From assembly GCF_030519475.1 (NCBI RefSeq), contig NZ_JAUMKD010000001.1, positions 1,240,001-1,304,000 on the forward strand: 64,000 nucleotides of DNA, given 5' to 3'. Positions 18,107 through 26,856 of the stretch are shown piece by piece (position 1 is the stretch's first letter; every line of letters begins with the position of its first letter). A program made the position numbers and the translations under genes. The DNA comes from Micromonospora sp. C28SCA-DRY-2. Its GTDB lineage: Bacteria > Actinomycetota > Actinomycetes > Mycobacteriales > Micromonosporaceae. The notes below the pieces were generated by a model that saw nothing but the letters and a program-made list of their open reading frames with translations, ran no database searches and was not told the origin of the DNA.

Positions 18107-18439
18107 TCAGCCGGTCCGTCGGACGAGGGTGCCGGTCGGGTGCCGCCCGGTGACCGGGGCGGCCGGCGCCGAGAACGACGAGCCGGTGTACGTGGTGCCC
18201 GGACGGACCACCGTGGCGCTGACCCGGGTGGTCGGCGGCGGGGTGGACAGCGCGGAGGCGATGGCCGCCTGGGCGTCGCGGCGCCGGCGGTTCCAGGCGC
18301 CCCGGTCGCCGTCGAAGTAGCCCTGCCGGTAGCCGAACCGGTAGCCGATCCGGTAGCTGAGCTGACCGTGCAGCCGCCCGGCCGCATAGCTGGTCGAGCC
18401 GAGCAGGAGGACGAGGAAGACCGCGAGGAAGGGGCTCAT
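18107..18439 (-). CDS. small single-pass membrane protein
   Basis: A 110-residue protein with one N-terminal membrane segment (about 3-20, FLAVFLVLLLGSTSYAAG). It is followed by a Tyr/Gly/Arg stretch with the repeated pattern RIGYRFGYRQGYFDGD and a Thr/Ser/Pro-rich tail. Family not known to me. ATG 18439 puts the membrane segment at the start. It follows the gene at 18471 on the same strand with a 31-bp gap, so they are probably co-transcribed. Confidence 0.6.
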   Translation of the reverse strand: MSPFLAVFLVLLLGSTSYAAGRLHGQLSYRIGYRFGYRQGYFDGDRGAWNRRRRDAQAAIASALSTPPPTTRVSATVVRPGTTYTGSSFSAPAAPVTGRHPTGTLVRRTG

Positions 18440-18470
18440 CGGGCGGCTCCGGTCGGTCGGGGGTACCGGG

Positions 18471-18818
18471 TCATCGCTCCTCCGGCTCGACCGAGGTGGG
18501 GTCGACCACCAGGAGCCGGTCCAGGTCGTCCGTGCTGACCTCCTCGACCAGCTCGACACTGATCCGGCAGCCGTCGAGGACCACCTCGGCCACCGACGAA
18601 CGGCGGATCTCGCCGCCGGCGTCGTAGACCCGGACGCTGAGTTCGGGGCAGCCGAGATGGGTGCGCCACGCGTTCCACTCGGCCCGGTCGGCGACGCTGA
18701 GGGAGAGGAACCGGCAGCCTCGGGCGAGATAGAGCCGCCACGGCGCGCTGAGGCCCGCGGCCACCCCGTCGGCGATCAGGGCGAATGCCTGGGCACGGGT
18801 AGCGAGCTCGGTCACCAC
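18471..18818 (-). CDS. hypothetical cytoplasmic protein
   Basis: A 115-residue soluble protein, acidic toward its C-terminus (STDDLDRLLVVDPTSVEPEE). No family recognised. Codon use is typical of neighbours, and it shares an apparent operon with the small membrane protein downstream. GTG 18818 and GTG 18815 are adjacent candidate starts. Possible function unknown. Confidence 0.6.
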   Translation of the reverse strand: MVTELATRAQAFALIADGVAAGLSAPWRLYLARGCRFLSLSVADRAEWNAWRTHLGCPELSVRVYDAGGEIRRSSVAEVVLDGCRISVELVEEVSTDDLDRLLVVDPTSVEPEER

Positions 18819-18838
18819 ACCCCCCTCGCGCCGGGGGC

Positions 18839-19028
18839 GTGACGCATGTGAGCACTGATCGTCTCAAGCACGTGACACACCGTAGGTTGTCTCATGAGCG
18901 TGACAGTATCAGCTTTTCGTCCGTTTACCCCCGCACCTACGGGCATCTATTCTGCCCGCGTGACACCCCTCGAAAAGCGCACTGGATCGTTAACGGGGAA
19001 TCCGAAGATCCCGTCACGTCAGCGTGAC
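18839..19028. promoter_or_regulatory. GTGAC-rich intergenic region with dyad GTCACG-N4-CGTGAC
   Basis: The 261-bp gap (18819-19079) is less GC-rich than its surroundings. GTGAC recurs at 18839, 18872, 18900, 18960 and 19024, and again at the XRE start codon (19080). Several occurrences share CGTGACA, with a spacing close to 60 bp between the later ones. At 19013-19028 two half-sites form an inverted pair, GTCACG-TCAG-CGTGAC. This is a candidate binding region for the XRE protein downstream or for a regulator of the divergent gene at 18818. Confidence 0.45.
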
Positions 19029-19067
19029 AGGAGCGTGCCGGGGCGCCCGTCGACGACGAACTGGCCG

Positions 19068-19073
19068 TACCGT
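19068..19073 (+). promoter_or_regulatory. candidate -10 box for leaderless XRE gene
   Basis: TACCGT followed by CGCGAC (6 nt) and the GTG at 19080. Same layout as other leaderless candidates in this window. Confidence 0.5.
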
Positions 19074-19079
19074 CGCGAC

Positions 19080-19520
19080 GTGACCGAGACGGCCAACGCA
19101 CGGAAGATCGCCTTCGCCACCTTCGTCCGCCGCGCGCTCGACGAGGCGCGCGCCACCCGGGCCTGGAGCGGCACCGAGGTCTCCCGACGCACCGGAGTCT
19201 CCCGACAGACCATCAACCGCTGGGTACGCGGCGACTGGGCCAGCGACCCCGAGGCGGAACGCGTGGTCGCCTTCTGCGAAGGGCTCGGCCTCGATCCGGC
19301 CACCGCGTTCGCCGCACTGGGCTGGGACCGGGCCGCCCGGCCGCGGAGCACCCCGACGCCCCCGCCGATGGACCCGGACGTCGAGGCGCTGCTGCGCCGG
19401 CTGGTCGACCCCAACGTTTCCGACGCGGAGAAGTTCCACATTCGAGAGACCATCCGTTACCTCGCATACCGCCCAACCCTGCCGGTCGATGTCCGAAAGC
19501 GAGGTAAACAAGCCGGCTAG
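19080..19520 (+). CDS. XRE-family transcriptional regulator
   Basis: A 146-residue DNA-binding protein. The helix-turn-helix lies at about residues 28-60, with the recognition segment SRRTGVSRQTINRWVRGDW. After a Pro-rich linker (PRSTPTPPPMDPD) a short C-terminal helical part contains VEALLRRLVDPNVSDAEKFHIRETIRYLA. GTG 19080 was chosen because TACCGT stands 6 nt before it, as in other leaderless genes here. It is divergent from the gene at 18471. Target sites are unknown; the GTGAC repeats upstream are candidates. Confidence 0.8.
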   Translation: MTETANARKIAFATFVRRALDEARATRAWSGTEVSRRTGVSRQTINRWVRGDWASDPEAERVVAFCEGLGLDPATAFAALGWDRAARPRSTPTPPPMDPDVEALLRRLVDPNVSDAEKFHIRETIRYLAYRPTLPVDVRKRGKQAG

Positions 19521-19682
19521 TTCCTCAGATGGCGAAAGAACAGCAGGTCAGACTCATTCGTTTCGCTCCGGGGCCGGAACGGGCGCGCTAGCGTCCCTAT
19601 TCGTACTGCTTGGGCTCGTCGTCGGCGGGGGGACGGGACAAGGCCGAACCCAGCCCTGCGGGACAGAAGGAGGGGTCTGTCC

Positions 19683-20036
19683 ATGACCCTGAAATGGTTG
19701 GCAGTCGTAGTGGCCACCGTGTCGCTGACACTGTGCGCGACCGGGAACGCGGTGACCCTCGCGGTCGACGGCGGGCAGCTTCCCCTGCTCGTCAATCTCT
19801 TCGCGCTCACCACCGCCGGCACCGCGGTCGTCCTGGCCGTCGTCGCCGAGCTGCACGACCGGCTGAACGACCGGGTCAGCGCGCTCACCGAGTTCATGGT
19901 GGCGCGACTCAACGAGATTGAGGCCCACACCGGCGACCGCAACACCGGCTTCGTGGAGGGCTACCTGCTCAGCCACGGCCAGGACGCGGCGGTCGTGCCG
20001 TTCGGACGCCGGGGACGGGGAGCCGCCGAAGGCTGA
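19683..20036 (+). CDS. small two-segment membrane protein
   Basis: A 117-residue protein with two hydrophobic segments (about 4-22 and 35-57). A helical cytoplasmic part follows (ELHDRLNDRVSALTEFMVARLNEIEAHTGDRN) and then a basic tail (PFGRRGRG). A good GGAGG site lies 9 nt before ATG 19683. No family recognised. The gap behind the XRE gene (19521-19682) shows no further feature. Confidence 0.65.
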   Translation: MTLKWLAVVVATVSLTLCATGNAVTLAVDGGQLPLLVNLFALTTAGTAVVLAVVAELHDRLNDRVSALTEFMVARLNEIEAHTGDRNTGFVEGYLLSHGQDAAVVPFGRRGRGAAEG

Positions 20037-20089
20037 CCTCCCGCGCCAGGCCGCCTTTCCGGCCGAGGAATGACCCCTCGGAGCCGGGG

Positions 20090-20095
20090 TACGCT
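20090..20095 (+). promoter_or_regulatory. candidate -10 box for leaderless otsB
   Basis: TACGCT, then 7 nt, then GTG 20103. No ribosome site precedes the start, supporting a leaderless transcript. Confidence 0.5.
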
Positions 20096-20102
20096 GTCGC
20101 GC

Positions 20103-20927
20103 GTGCCGCCGTTGAATCTGGGCAACCAGCAGCCGAGGACCCCGTTGGACGTCGACCAGGCGTGGCGGACGACCGCGCCCCGGGCGGCCGAGACCGTGCT
20201 CTTCTTCGACTTCGACGGCACCCTCGCCCCGGTGGGCGACGACCCGACCGCGGTGCGGCCGGCGCCGAAGGTGCTCGAGGCGATCGAGGCGCTCGCGCCG
20301 GCGGTCCGGCGGATCGCGATCGTCTCCGCCCGGCCGGTCGAGTTCCTCCGTGACCACTTCGGCGGGCTCACCGGCGTGGACCTGTACGGCCTCTACGGGC
20401 TGGAGCACAGCCACTCCGGTGGCGAGACGGTGACCGAGCCGGCCGCGCTGCCCTGGGTGCCGACCATGGCCGACCTGGCCGACCTGGCCCGGGCGGAGCT
20501 GCCGCCCGGCGCCCTGGTCGAGTACAAGCGGCTCTCCGTGGCGCTGCACTACCGCACCGCACCCCAGCTCGCCGCCGCCGTCGAGGAGTGGGGCCGGGCC
20601 CAGGCCGAGCGGCTCGGGCTGCGGATGCAGGCCGGCCGGATGGTGCTGGAGCTCAAGCCCCCGGTCGACCGGGACAAGGGGCTGGTGATCGGCGAGGTGA
20701 TCCGGGACGCCGGAGCGGCCTGGTACTTCGGCGACGACGTCTCCGACATCAAGGCGTTCGCGGCGCTGCGCGCCCGGGTCGCCGCCGACCCGGCGTTCTA
20801 CGGCGTCTGCGTCGCCGTGGCGAACCCGGAGACCGGCGACGAGGTGGCCTCAGCGGCCGACCTCACCATCGACTCCCCCGCCGCCCTGGGCGACTTCCTC
20901 ACCCAGGCCGCCCACCACCTCCGCTGA
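20103..20927 (+). CDS. otsB: trehalose-6-phosphate phosphatase
   Basis: HAD-superfamily phosphatase that converts trehalose 6-phosphate to trehalose, the second step of the OtsA-OtsB route. The 274-residue product has HAD motif I in LFFDFDGTLAPV (nucleophile DFD), motif II around AIVSARPVEFL, family landmarks GLYGLEHS, ALHYRTAP and VLELKPPVDRDKG, and the final acidic motif YFGDDVSDIKAF. GTG 20103 fits the TACGCT box; an ATG at 20070 would add 11 poor residues. No otsA is in the window. Trehalose serves osmoprotection and cell-wall glycolipids. Confidence 0.92.
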   Translation: MPPLNLGNQQPRTPLDVDQAWRTTAPRAAETVLFFDFDGTLAPVGDDPTAVRPAPKVLEAIEALAPAVRRIAIVSARPVEFLRDHFGGLTGVDLYGLYGLEHSHSGGETVTEPAALPWVPTMADLADLARAELPPGALVEYKRLSVALHYRTAPQLAAAVEEWGRAQAERLGLRMQAGRMVLELKPPVDRDKGLVIGEVIRDAGAAWYFGDDVSDIKAFAALRARVAADPAFYGVCVAVANPETGDEVASAADLTIDSPAALGDFLTQAAHHLR

Positions 20928-20966
20928 CCACGCCGCGCCGCCGGCGCCCCGAGTGCAGCCCGGCGG

Positions 20967-21737
20967 TCAGGCGCCGTAGCGGCGCTGGCGGTTGGCGTAC
21001 GAGCGCAGGGCGCGGAGGAAGTCGATGTGCCGGAAGTCGGGCCAGTTGAGTTCGCAGAAGTAGAACTCGGAGTGCGCCGACTGCCAGAGCATGAAGTCGG
21101 AGAGGCGCTGCTCGCCGCTGGTGCGGATGACCAGGTCGGGGTCGGGCTGGCCGCGGGTGTAGAGGTGCTCGGCGATGTGCTCGACGTCCAGCACCTCGGC
21201 CAGCTCCTCGATGGTGCCGCCGGCGGCGGCGTGCTCCAGCAGCAGCGAGCGCACCGCGTCGGTGATCTCCCGCCGGCCGCCGTAGCCGACCGCGATGTTG
21301 ACCTCGGCTCCGCCGCTGCGCTCCCGGGTGCGTTCCTCGGCCGCCTTGAGCGAGGCGGCGGTCTGCGCCGGGAGCACGTCGAGCGCGCCGACCATGCGCA
21401 GCCGCCAGGGGTTGCCCTCTTCGGCCAGCTCGACGACCAGGCGCTCGATGATCTCAAGCAGCGGGTCCAGCTCGCTGGCCGGCCGGCGCAGGTTGTCGGT
21501 GGCGAGCAGATAGAGCGTGACGTGCGCGATGCCGGCCTGGTCACACCAGCCCAGCACGTGCTTGATCTTGGCGGCGCCGACCCGGTGCCCGTCGTTCGGG
21601 TCGACGAAGCCCATCTCCTTGGCCCACCGACGGTTGCCGTCGCACATCACGCCGACGTGCCGGGGCACCGGCTTGCCCGCGAGCTTCGCCGTCAGCCGGC
21701 GCTCGTACACGGAGTAGAGAAGGTTCCGCAGCGTCAT
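20967..21737 (-). CDS. uppS: cis-prenyl transferase (UppS family, Rv1086-like)
   Basis: Cis-prenyl transferase adding isoprene units to an allylic diphosphate. The 256-residue product has the catalytic CDGNRRWAKEMG near residue 34, YLLATDNLRRP, VGYGGRREITDAVRSLL, and the substrate motif QPDPDLVIRTSGEQRLSDFMLWQSAHSEFYF. The N-terminus (LLYSVYERRLTAKLAGKPVPRHVGVMCDGN) and length are close to mycobacterial Rv1086, a short-chain Z-farnesyl diphosphate synthase, so product length may be short. ATG 21737 gives that N-terminus; GTG 21740 is adjacent. A TACGCT box lies at 21746-21751. The geranylgeranyl reductase gene is just upstream. Confidence 0.92.
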   Translation of the reverse strand: MTLRNLLYSVYERRLTAKLAGKPVPRHVGVMCDGNRRWAKEMGFVDPNDGHRVGAAKIKHVLGWCDQAGIAHVTLYLLATDNLRRPASELDPLLEIIERLVVELAEEGNPWRLRMVGALDVLPAQTAASLKAAEERTRERSGGAEVNIAVGYGGRREITDAVRSLLLEHAAAGGTIEELAEVLDVEHIAEHLYTRGQPDPDLVIRTSGEQRLSDFMLWQSAHSEFYFCELNWPDFRHIDFLRALRSYANRQRRYGA

Positions 21738-21768
21738 CACCTTGCAGCGTAGCGACCTGCCGGGCCGA

Positions 21769-22911
21769 TCACGGCCCCGGAGCCCGTTCCCACGCCGACA
21801 GACCGATGCCGATCATGCCCAGCGTCCGCGCGTCCAGCCGGCCGTCGCCCAGCCCCAGCTCGACGATGGCCCGGTAGGTCCGGTCGTCGCGGCGAGCCGC
21901 GCGGACCGCCGCGTCGACCACCCGCCGCCGCCGGGCCAGCCAGGCCGCGACCGAACTGTGCCGCAGGTGGGTGCCGAGGCGGCGGCGCAGCGCGGCGGCG
22001 TACCGGCGGCCGGCCTGCTCGGGCGCGCCGGCCGCCGCCGCGCCGGCCAGCGCGCCGGAGAGCAGGGCGTAGAAGATCCCCTCGCCGGTGAACGGGTTGA
22101 TCAGCGAGAGCGCGTCGCCGGCGAGCACCACCCGGCCCCGGCCGGGCGGCGGGCGGTGGGTGGACAGCGGCAGGTGGTGGGCGCGCAGGTCACCGACCGT
22201 GGCCGGGTCCGTCCCGGGCAGCAGCGCGCCGAGCCGGTCGAGCAGGTGGGCGCGGGTCAGCGGCTCGCCGCGCAACACCTCCCCGTACCCGACGTTCGCC
22301 CGGCCGTCGCCGATCGGGAACGACCAGGCGTACGCCGGCCAGCGCGGCGCCGAGGTGACGATGAGCTGCTCGGGCGGGCCGGGCAGCGCCGGGGCGTACC
22401 CCCGGATGGCCAGCGCCAGGTGCCGGTCGGGGTTCACCGGGTGGCCCAGCGCCCGCCGCACCACCGACCCGGCGCCGTCCGCCCCCACCACGGCCCGCGC
22501 GGACAGTTCGCCGTCGAGCACCACCCGGTCGGCGCGGACCTCGACCCGGCGCACCGCGTGGCGGCGCAGCCGCGCGCCGGCCGTCACCGCCGCCGCCACC
22601 AGCCGGGCGTCGAAGACCGCCCGGGGCACCGTGTACGCGGGCCGGGGCAGCGCCCGGGCCACCGCGCCGCCGCCCGGGCCGATCAGCCGCAACGCCGGCA
22701 GCGGCGGGTACCCGGCGACCGCGTCGGGCACCCCGAGTTCGGCGAGCACGTCCAGCGCGTGCGCGGCGACGCCGTCCCCGCACGCCTTGTCCCGCGGGAA
22801 GTCGGCCCGGTCCAGCAGCAGCACCCGCGCGCCTCGGCGGCGGGCCGCCAGGGCGGCGGCCGACCCGGCCGGGCCGGCCCCGACCACCACCACGTCGAAC
22901 TCGTCGCTCAC
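21769..22911 (-). CDS. geranylgeranyl reductase family flavoprotein
   Basis: FAD-dependent reductase of 380 residues that saturates isoprenoid double bonds. In actinobacteria members act on menaquinone or other polyprenyl chains. The FAD site is [24 protein letters not shown], then LLLDRADFPRDKACGDGVAAHALDVL, a family signature. It ends the FAD-binding part with VVLAGDALSLINPFTGEGIFYALLSG. GTG 22911 starts right before the nucleotide motif. It is transcribed toward uppS with a 31-bp gap, suggesting a shared isoprenoid role, though uppS may have its own promoter. The true substrate is not evident. Confidence 0.85.
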   Translation of the reverse strand: MSDEFDVVVVGAGPAGSAAALAARRRGARVLLLDRADFPRDKACGDGVAAHALDVLAELGVPDAVAGYPPLPALRLIGPGGGAVARALPRPAYTVPRAVFDARLVAAAVTAGARLRRHAVRRVEVRADRVVLDGELSARAVVGADGAGSVVRRALGHPVNPDRHLALAIRGYAPALPGPPEQLIVTSAPRWPAYAWSFPIGDGRANVGYGEVLRGEPLTRAHLLDRLGALLPGTDPATVGDLRAHHLPLSTHRPPPGRGRVVLAGDALSLINPFTGEGIFYALLSGALAGAAAAGAPEQAGRRYAAALRRRLGTHLRHSSVAAWLARRRRVVDAAVRAARRDDRTYRAIVELGLGDGRLDARTLGMIGIGLSAWERAPGP

Positions 22912-23658
22912 CGCGTCGCCTCCCTCCGGCCCGCGGCTCGGCTACGCCCGGGCCCTGTGCGCTGCGTGCACGTCACCCGGCGTCCCCCACACCGGCGGCT
23001 CCCACCGGCCATCCTGCCCCGCGCACGCTCACGATCGCCGATACCGCACCGGGCCCTGTCCCTCGTTTTCGCTGATCGGGCCGGCCCTCACCCGGCCGCT
23101 GTCGACCTTCCCGTCGCACGGCCGCACGGGCTTCCGCCGAGGCGGTCGAAACGGTCAGTCCGCAGGGCGGTCCACGGCGACCGGCCGTCCCCCCCGCAAA
23201 CGCAGCAATCCCCGCCCGGTCGCAGCTCTCCACTACCACACCACGCGACGGCTACCAACCCACGCGACGGCTACCGCACCACGCGGCGGCGACCTGGTCT
23301 CCCCGTGGTGGCTGGCGGGGCTGGACCCGGCCCGCTGGCAGGTCTCTACCCCTCCCCCCAGACGCTTCAGAGCTGCCCCGTCTGTGGGGGCATGCGGGGG
23401 TGAGTGCGAACGGAAGGATCCGGTCGCCAGCCGGCGGACCGGTCGCCAGCCCAGAGGACCGGGCCCCAGCAGGAGGACCGGGCCCCAGCCCAGAGGACCG
23501 GTAGCCAGCCACTGGTCCCATGGACGGGGCAGCTCTGAAGCGCACCGACCGCACTCGTGTGCTCCCGCCTGGCGGTGGTGGCCCGGGCGTCGCACCGCCG
23601 GGTCAGCGCCCACCGGTCGGGACCGGCCGGCACCCGTCCCGTCGCATTCAAGCCGAGG
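22912..23658. other. 747-bp spacer without a convincing gene
   Basis: Upstream region of the reductase gene. Short open frames on both strands have skewed, repetitive composition and none looks like a protein. It contains repeats of about 19 bp (CCACGCGACGGCTAC at about 23243-23289) and a 20-bp inverted repeat flanking a five-unit tandem array (23363-23542). Composition is still high GC. Confidence 0.6.
23363..23542. repeat. 20-bp inverted repeat enclosing five tandem 19-20-bp units
   Basis: Outer arms 23363-23382 (CGCTTCAGAGCTGCCCCGTC) and 23523-23542 are perfect reverse complements. Between them lie five tandem units starting at 23416, 23436, 23456, 23475 and 23495, each beginning GGA(C/T)CCGG or GGACCGGG and containing CCAGC. 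Each is 19-20 bp. No gene is inside. It resembles a small non-autonomous or palindromic element, or a protein-binding array. Confidence 0.8.
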
Positions 23659-23759
23659 CGGTGCGCTCGGCGCGAGTGGCCCGCCACAGGCCGTGGGAGG
23701 TCAGGCCGGGGCGGCGCGCTCGGCGCGAGTGGCGCGCCACAGGCCGTAGAAGGTCAGGG
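23659..23759. repeat. 53-bp-offset duplication of a gene's 3' end
   Basis: The segment at 23712-23758, which encodes the last codons of the membrane protein ending at 23701, is repeated at 23659-23705 with about four mismatches in 47 bases. The distal copy would read GLWRATRAERTASA in another frame, against GLWRATRAERAAPA in the real gene. The offset is not a multiple of three, so the copy is outside the coding frame. Confidence 0.75.
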
Positions 23760-24558
23760 CGGCCGCGGCGACCAGCGGGCCGCCGTCGCGGACCAGGCCG
23801 TCCACGCCGAGCAGCCACCAGCACAGGGGCAGGTCGACGGCGAGCACGACGAGGGTGACCACCACCAGCAGGCTGCGGGCCCACCGCTTGCCGCGCATCA
23901 GGAAGGCGGTGCAGAGCAGCACCGCGTAGCTGGTAGCGATGCCGGCGCCGAACCAGAGCAGCACCGCCGGCGCGGCGATCAGCCGGCCGTCCAGGATCGC
24001 GGCGGCGGCCACCAGCGCCGGGACCAGCATCAGCGGGCTGTAGGTGAACGCGGCCACGCGGCTGGTCAGCAGCCAGCCGCTGACCTGCGGGCGGCGGGGC
24101 GGGGTCTCCCGCCAGGAGATTCCCGACCGGTCGATGACCAGCCGGGGCCGGTGCCGCACCAGGTGCCCGGCCAGCGCCGGCGAGCGGTAGAGCAGCCAGA
24201 CCACGGCGGCGCAGAGCGCGCTGAGCACGGCGAAGCCGACCAGGCCCGGCAGCGGCGGCACCCCCTGCCGGGGCACGATCAGCCGGCCGACCGCGAAGAC
24301 CGTGGTCACCGCGAGGATCAGCCCGAACGGGCGGGCCACCGTCCGGCCGCGCCGGACGTGCCCGATCAGCAGCAGGAAACCCAGCGAGCGCAGCATCGCC
24401 CAGCCGGTCCGGGCGGCCAGCCCGAAGCCCTGCTCCGGGGCGTACCACCAGTTGAGCAGCTCGACCGCGACGGTGGCCGCCGCGGTCAGCGCGAGCAGCG
24501 CGGTCAGCGCCCGGACGGCGGACGGCCGCCGGACCTCGGTCTCGGCGGCCGTCCTCAT
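23701..24558 (-). CDS. polytopic membrane protein
   Basis: A 285-residue integral membrane protein with about seven hydrophobic segments and a short soluble loop in the middle (HRPRLVIDRSGISWRETPPRRPQVSGW). Family unknown. ATG 24558 gives MRTAAETEVRRPS directly before the first segment; the frame further upstream overlaps nothing useful. It ends in GLWRATRAERAAPA, whose coding DNA is duplicated just downstream. It follows pckG's 3' end by 37 bp with the same direction. Confidence 0.65.
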   Translation of the reverse strand: MRTAAETEVRRPSAVRALTALLALTAAATVAVELLNWWYAPEQGFGLAARTGWAMLRSLGFLLLIGHVRRGRTVARPFGLILAVTTVFAVGRLIVPRQGVPPLPGLVGFAVLSALCAAVVWLLYRSPALAGHLVRHRPRLVIDRSGISWRETPPRRPQVSGWLLTSRVAAFTYSPLMLVPALVAAAAILDGRLIAAPAVLLWFGAGIATSYAVLLCTAFLMRGKRWARSLLVVVTLVVLAVDLPLCWWLLGVDGLVRDGGPLVAAAALTFYGLWRATRAERAAPA

Positions 24559-24595
24559 GGGATCCGATGGTGCCCGGTACGGGCAACCGTCACAC

Positions 24596-26440
24596 CTACC
24601 TGCGCGGCTGCTCGGCGTCCAGCCGGGCGCGCAGCGCGTCCAGCTCGGCCCAGAGCACACCGGGCAGCTTGTCGCCGAACTTCTCGAACCACTCGGTGAC
24701 CAGCGGCAGCTCGTTGCGCCACTCCTCCGGGTCCACCTTGAGCGCGATCCGGACGTCCTCCGGGGTCATGTCCAGGCCCTCGACGTCGAGCGCGTCCGGC
24801 GCCGGCACCATGCCGATCGGGGTCTCCACCGCCTCGGCGCGCCCCTCGATCCGCTCGATGATCCACTTGAGCACCCGGGAGTTCTCGCCGAAGCCGGGCC
24901 AGAGGAAGTTGCCCTCCGGGTCCTTGCGGAACCAGTTGACGTAGTAGATCTTCGGCAGCTTGGACTCGTCGCCGTCGGCGCCCTTGCCCATCTCGATCCA
25001 GTGCCGGAAGTAGTCACCGGCGTGGTAGCCGATGAACGGCAGCATCGCCATCGGGTCGCGCCGGACCACGCCGACCGCGCCGGAGGCGGCGGCGGTGGTC
25101 TCCGAGGAGAGCGTGGCGCCCATGTAGACACCGTGCACCCAGTCGCGCGCCTCGGTCACCAGCGGGACGGTGTCCCGGCGGCGGCCACCGAAGAGGATCG
25201 CGTCGATCGGCACGCCGTTCGGGTCGTAGTAGTCCTCGGCGAGGATCGGGCACTGCGTGATCGGGGTGCAGAACCGGCTGTTCGCGTGCGAGGAGAGGCT
25301 GTCGCTCTCCGGCGTCCAGTCGTTGCCCTTCCAGTCGATCAGGTGTGCCGGCGGCTCGCCCATGCCCTCCCACCAGATGTCCCCGTCGTCGGTCAGGGCC
25401 ACGTTGGTGAAGATGGAGTTGCCGCGGTCCAGCGTCCGCATCGCGTTGGCGTTGGTCTTCCAGTCGGTGCCCGGCGCGACGCCGAAGAGGCCGTACTCGG
25501 GGTTGATCGCGTAGAGGCGGCCGTCCGGGCCGAACCGCATCCAGGCGATGTCGTCACCGATCGTCTCGACCTTCCAGCCCGGGATGGTCGGCTCCAGCAT
25601 GGCGAGGTTGGTCTTGCCGCAGGCCGACGGGAAGGCGCCGGCGATGTGGTAGACCCGGCCCTCCGGCGAGGTGATCTTCAGGATCAGCATGTGCTCGGCG
25701 AGCCAGCCCTCGTCCCGCCCCATCACGCTGGCGATCCGCAGCGAGTAGCACTTCTTGCCGAGCAGCGAGTTGCCGCCGTAGCCGGAGCCGAAGGACCAGA
25801 TCTCCCGGGTCTCCGGGAAGTGCGAGATGTACTTGGTCTCGTTGCACGGCCACGCCACGTCCTGCTGGCCCGGGGCGAGCGGGGCGCCGATGGAGTGCAG
25901 CGCGTGGACGAAGTCCGCGTCGTCGCCCATCGCCTCCAGGATCTTCGACCCCATCCGGGTCATGATGCGCATCGAGGCGACCACGTACGGGCTGTCGGTG
26001 ATCTCCACGCCGAACATGGGGTTCTCGGCCTCGACCGGACCCATGCAGAACGGGATGACGTACATCGTGCGGCCGCGCATCGACCCGCGGTAGAGCTCCG
26101 TCATCGTCCGCTTCATCTCGGCCGGCGCCATCCAGTTGTTGGTGGGGCCGGCGTCCGCCTCGTCGACGGAGCAGATGAAGGTGCGCTCCTCGACCCGGGC
26201 GACGTCCGTCGGGTCGGTGCGCGCGTAGAACGAGTTGGGCTTCTTCTCCGGGTTGAGCCGGATCAGGGTGCCAGCCTCGACCAGTTCATCGGTGAGCCGA
26301 CGCCATTCCTCGTCGGAACCGTCCACCCAGACCACCCGGTCGGGGGTGGTCAGTTCGGCGACCTCACGGACCCAGGCGAGAAGTTTGGGGTGGGACGTCG
26401 GGGCCTGATCGATACCCCGAACGGTAGCCGGAGCAACCAT
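24596..26440 (-). CDS. pckG: phosphoenolpyruvate carboxykinase (GTP)
   Basis: Converts oxaloacetate and GTP to PEP, CO2 and GDP; the entry step of gluconeogenesis. The 614-residue product matches family length. Motifs: the GTP/kinase loop [13 protein letters not shown] with the catalytic Cys, metal-site [35 protein letters not shown] preceded by [16 protein letters not shown], and [14 protein letters not shown] near the C-terminus. ATG 26440 has an AGGAG site 7 nt upstream; longer frames lack similarity. A TACGCT box at 26537-26542 could be its promoter, giving a leader of about 90 nt. Works with GlpX (8558). Confidence 0.96.
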   Translation of the reverse strand: MVAPATVRGIDQAPTSHPKLLAWVREVAELTTPDRVVWVDGSDEEWRRLTDELVEAGTLIRLNPEKKPNSFYARTDPTDVARVEERTFICSVDEADAGPTNNWMAPAEMKRTMTELYRGSMRGRTMYVIPFCMGPVEAENPMFGVEITDSPYVVASMRIMTRMGSKILEAMGDDADFVHALHSIGAPLAPGQQDVAWPCNETKYISHFPETREIWSFGSGYGGNSLLGKKCYSLRIASVMGRDEGWLAEHMLILKITSPEGRVYHIAGAFPSACGKTNLAMLEPTIPGWKVETIGDDIAWMRFGPDGRLYAINPEYGLFGVAPGTDWKTNANAMRTLDRGNSIFTNVALTDDGDIWWEGMGEPPAHLIDWKGNDWTPESDSLSSHANSRFCTPITQCPILAEDYYDPNGVPIDAILFGGRRRDTVPLVTEARDWVHGVYMGATLSSETTAAASGAVGVVRRDPMAMLPFIGYHAGDYFRHWIEMGKGADGDESKLPKIYYVNWFRKDPEGNFLWPGFGENSRVLKWIIERIEGRAEAVETPIGMVPAPDALDVEGLDMTPEDVRIALKVDPEEWRNELPLVTEWFEKFGDKLPGVLWAELDALRARLDAEQPRR

Positions 26441-26536
26441 GACACATCTCCTTGTGGTCGACGCTGACCGGTGTATGGGATGCACGAGTCTCGGCGGCGC
26501 GATGCGTCGCCTTCGTGGAAACCTGGGATTGGGCTC

Positions 26537-26597
26537 AGCGTAAACCGGTGGACCTCGCCAGTCAGTGGTACTGGTTGTGAAGAACTGCACAAGGTAC
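26537..26597 (-). promoter_or_regulatory. candidate pckG promoter and nearby dyad
   Basis: On the minus strand a TACGCT (-10-like) is at 26537-26542. Further upstream a small dyad TTGTG-N8-CACAA lies at 26575-26592. The 416-bp gap (26441-26856) is less GC-rich than flanking genes. It also carries a TACGCT box at 26845-26850 for the divergent GtrA gene. Confidence 0.35.
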
Positions 26598-26856
26598 GGT
26601 CACGCTGCGGCATCACGAGCTAATACCCGCTTTCGCGCGCAGTTTCACGCAAATCCTGTCGCGCACCCTCGACCGACGGCGGATCGGTGACCCGCCGGGG
26701 CGTCGCGGTACGACCCGGCTCACGCCGGCTGGTTACCCGCGAATCGACGCCGGATTCCCCTCCCGACGGTTACGCTCCGTTCATCGACATCGCACCCGCC
26801 GAGGCGGCTCGCCGTTGCTACCCGTACCGGGTGACGGCAGCCGGTACGCTCGCTCC

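Noticed and set aside
22973..23239. 88-codon minus-strand frame in the 23-kb spacer
   Set aside because: No motif or ribosome site; lies in repeat-rich noncoding DNA.
23416..23514. CRISPR array
   Set aside because: Units are contiguous 19-20-bp tandem repeats without spacers, and no cas gene is present.
24302..26467. 721-codon plus-strand frame opposite pckG
   Set aside because: Antisense of a certain gene; sequence rich in Arg/Val/Asp/His without any motif.
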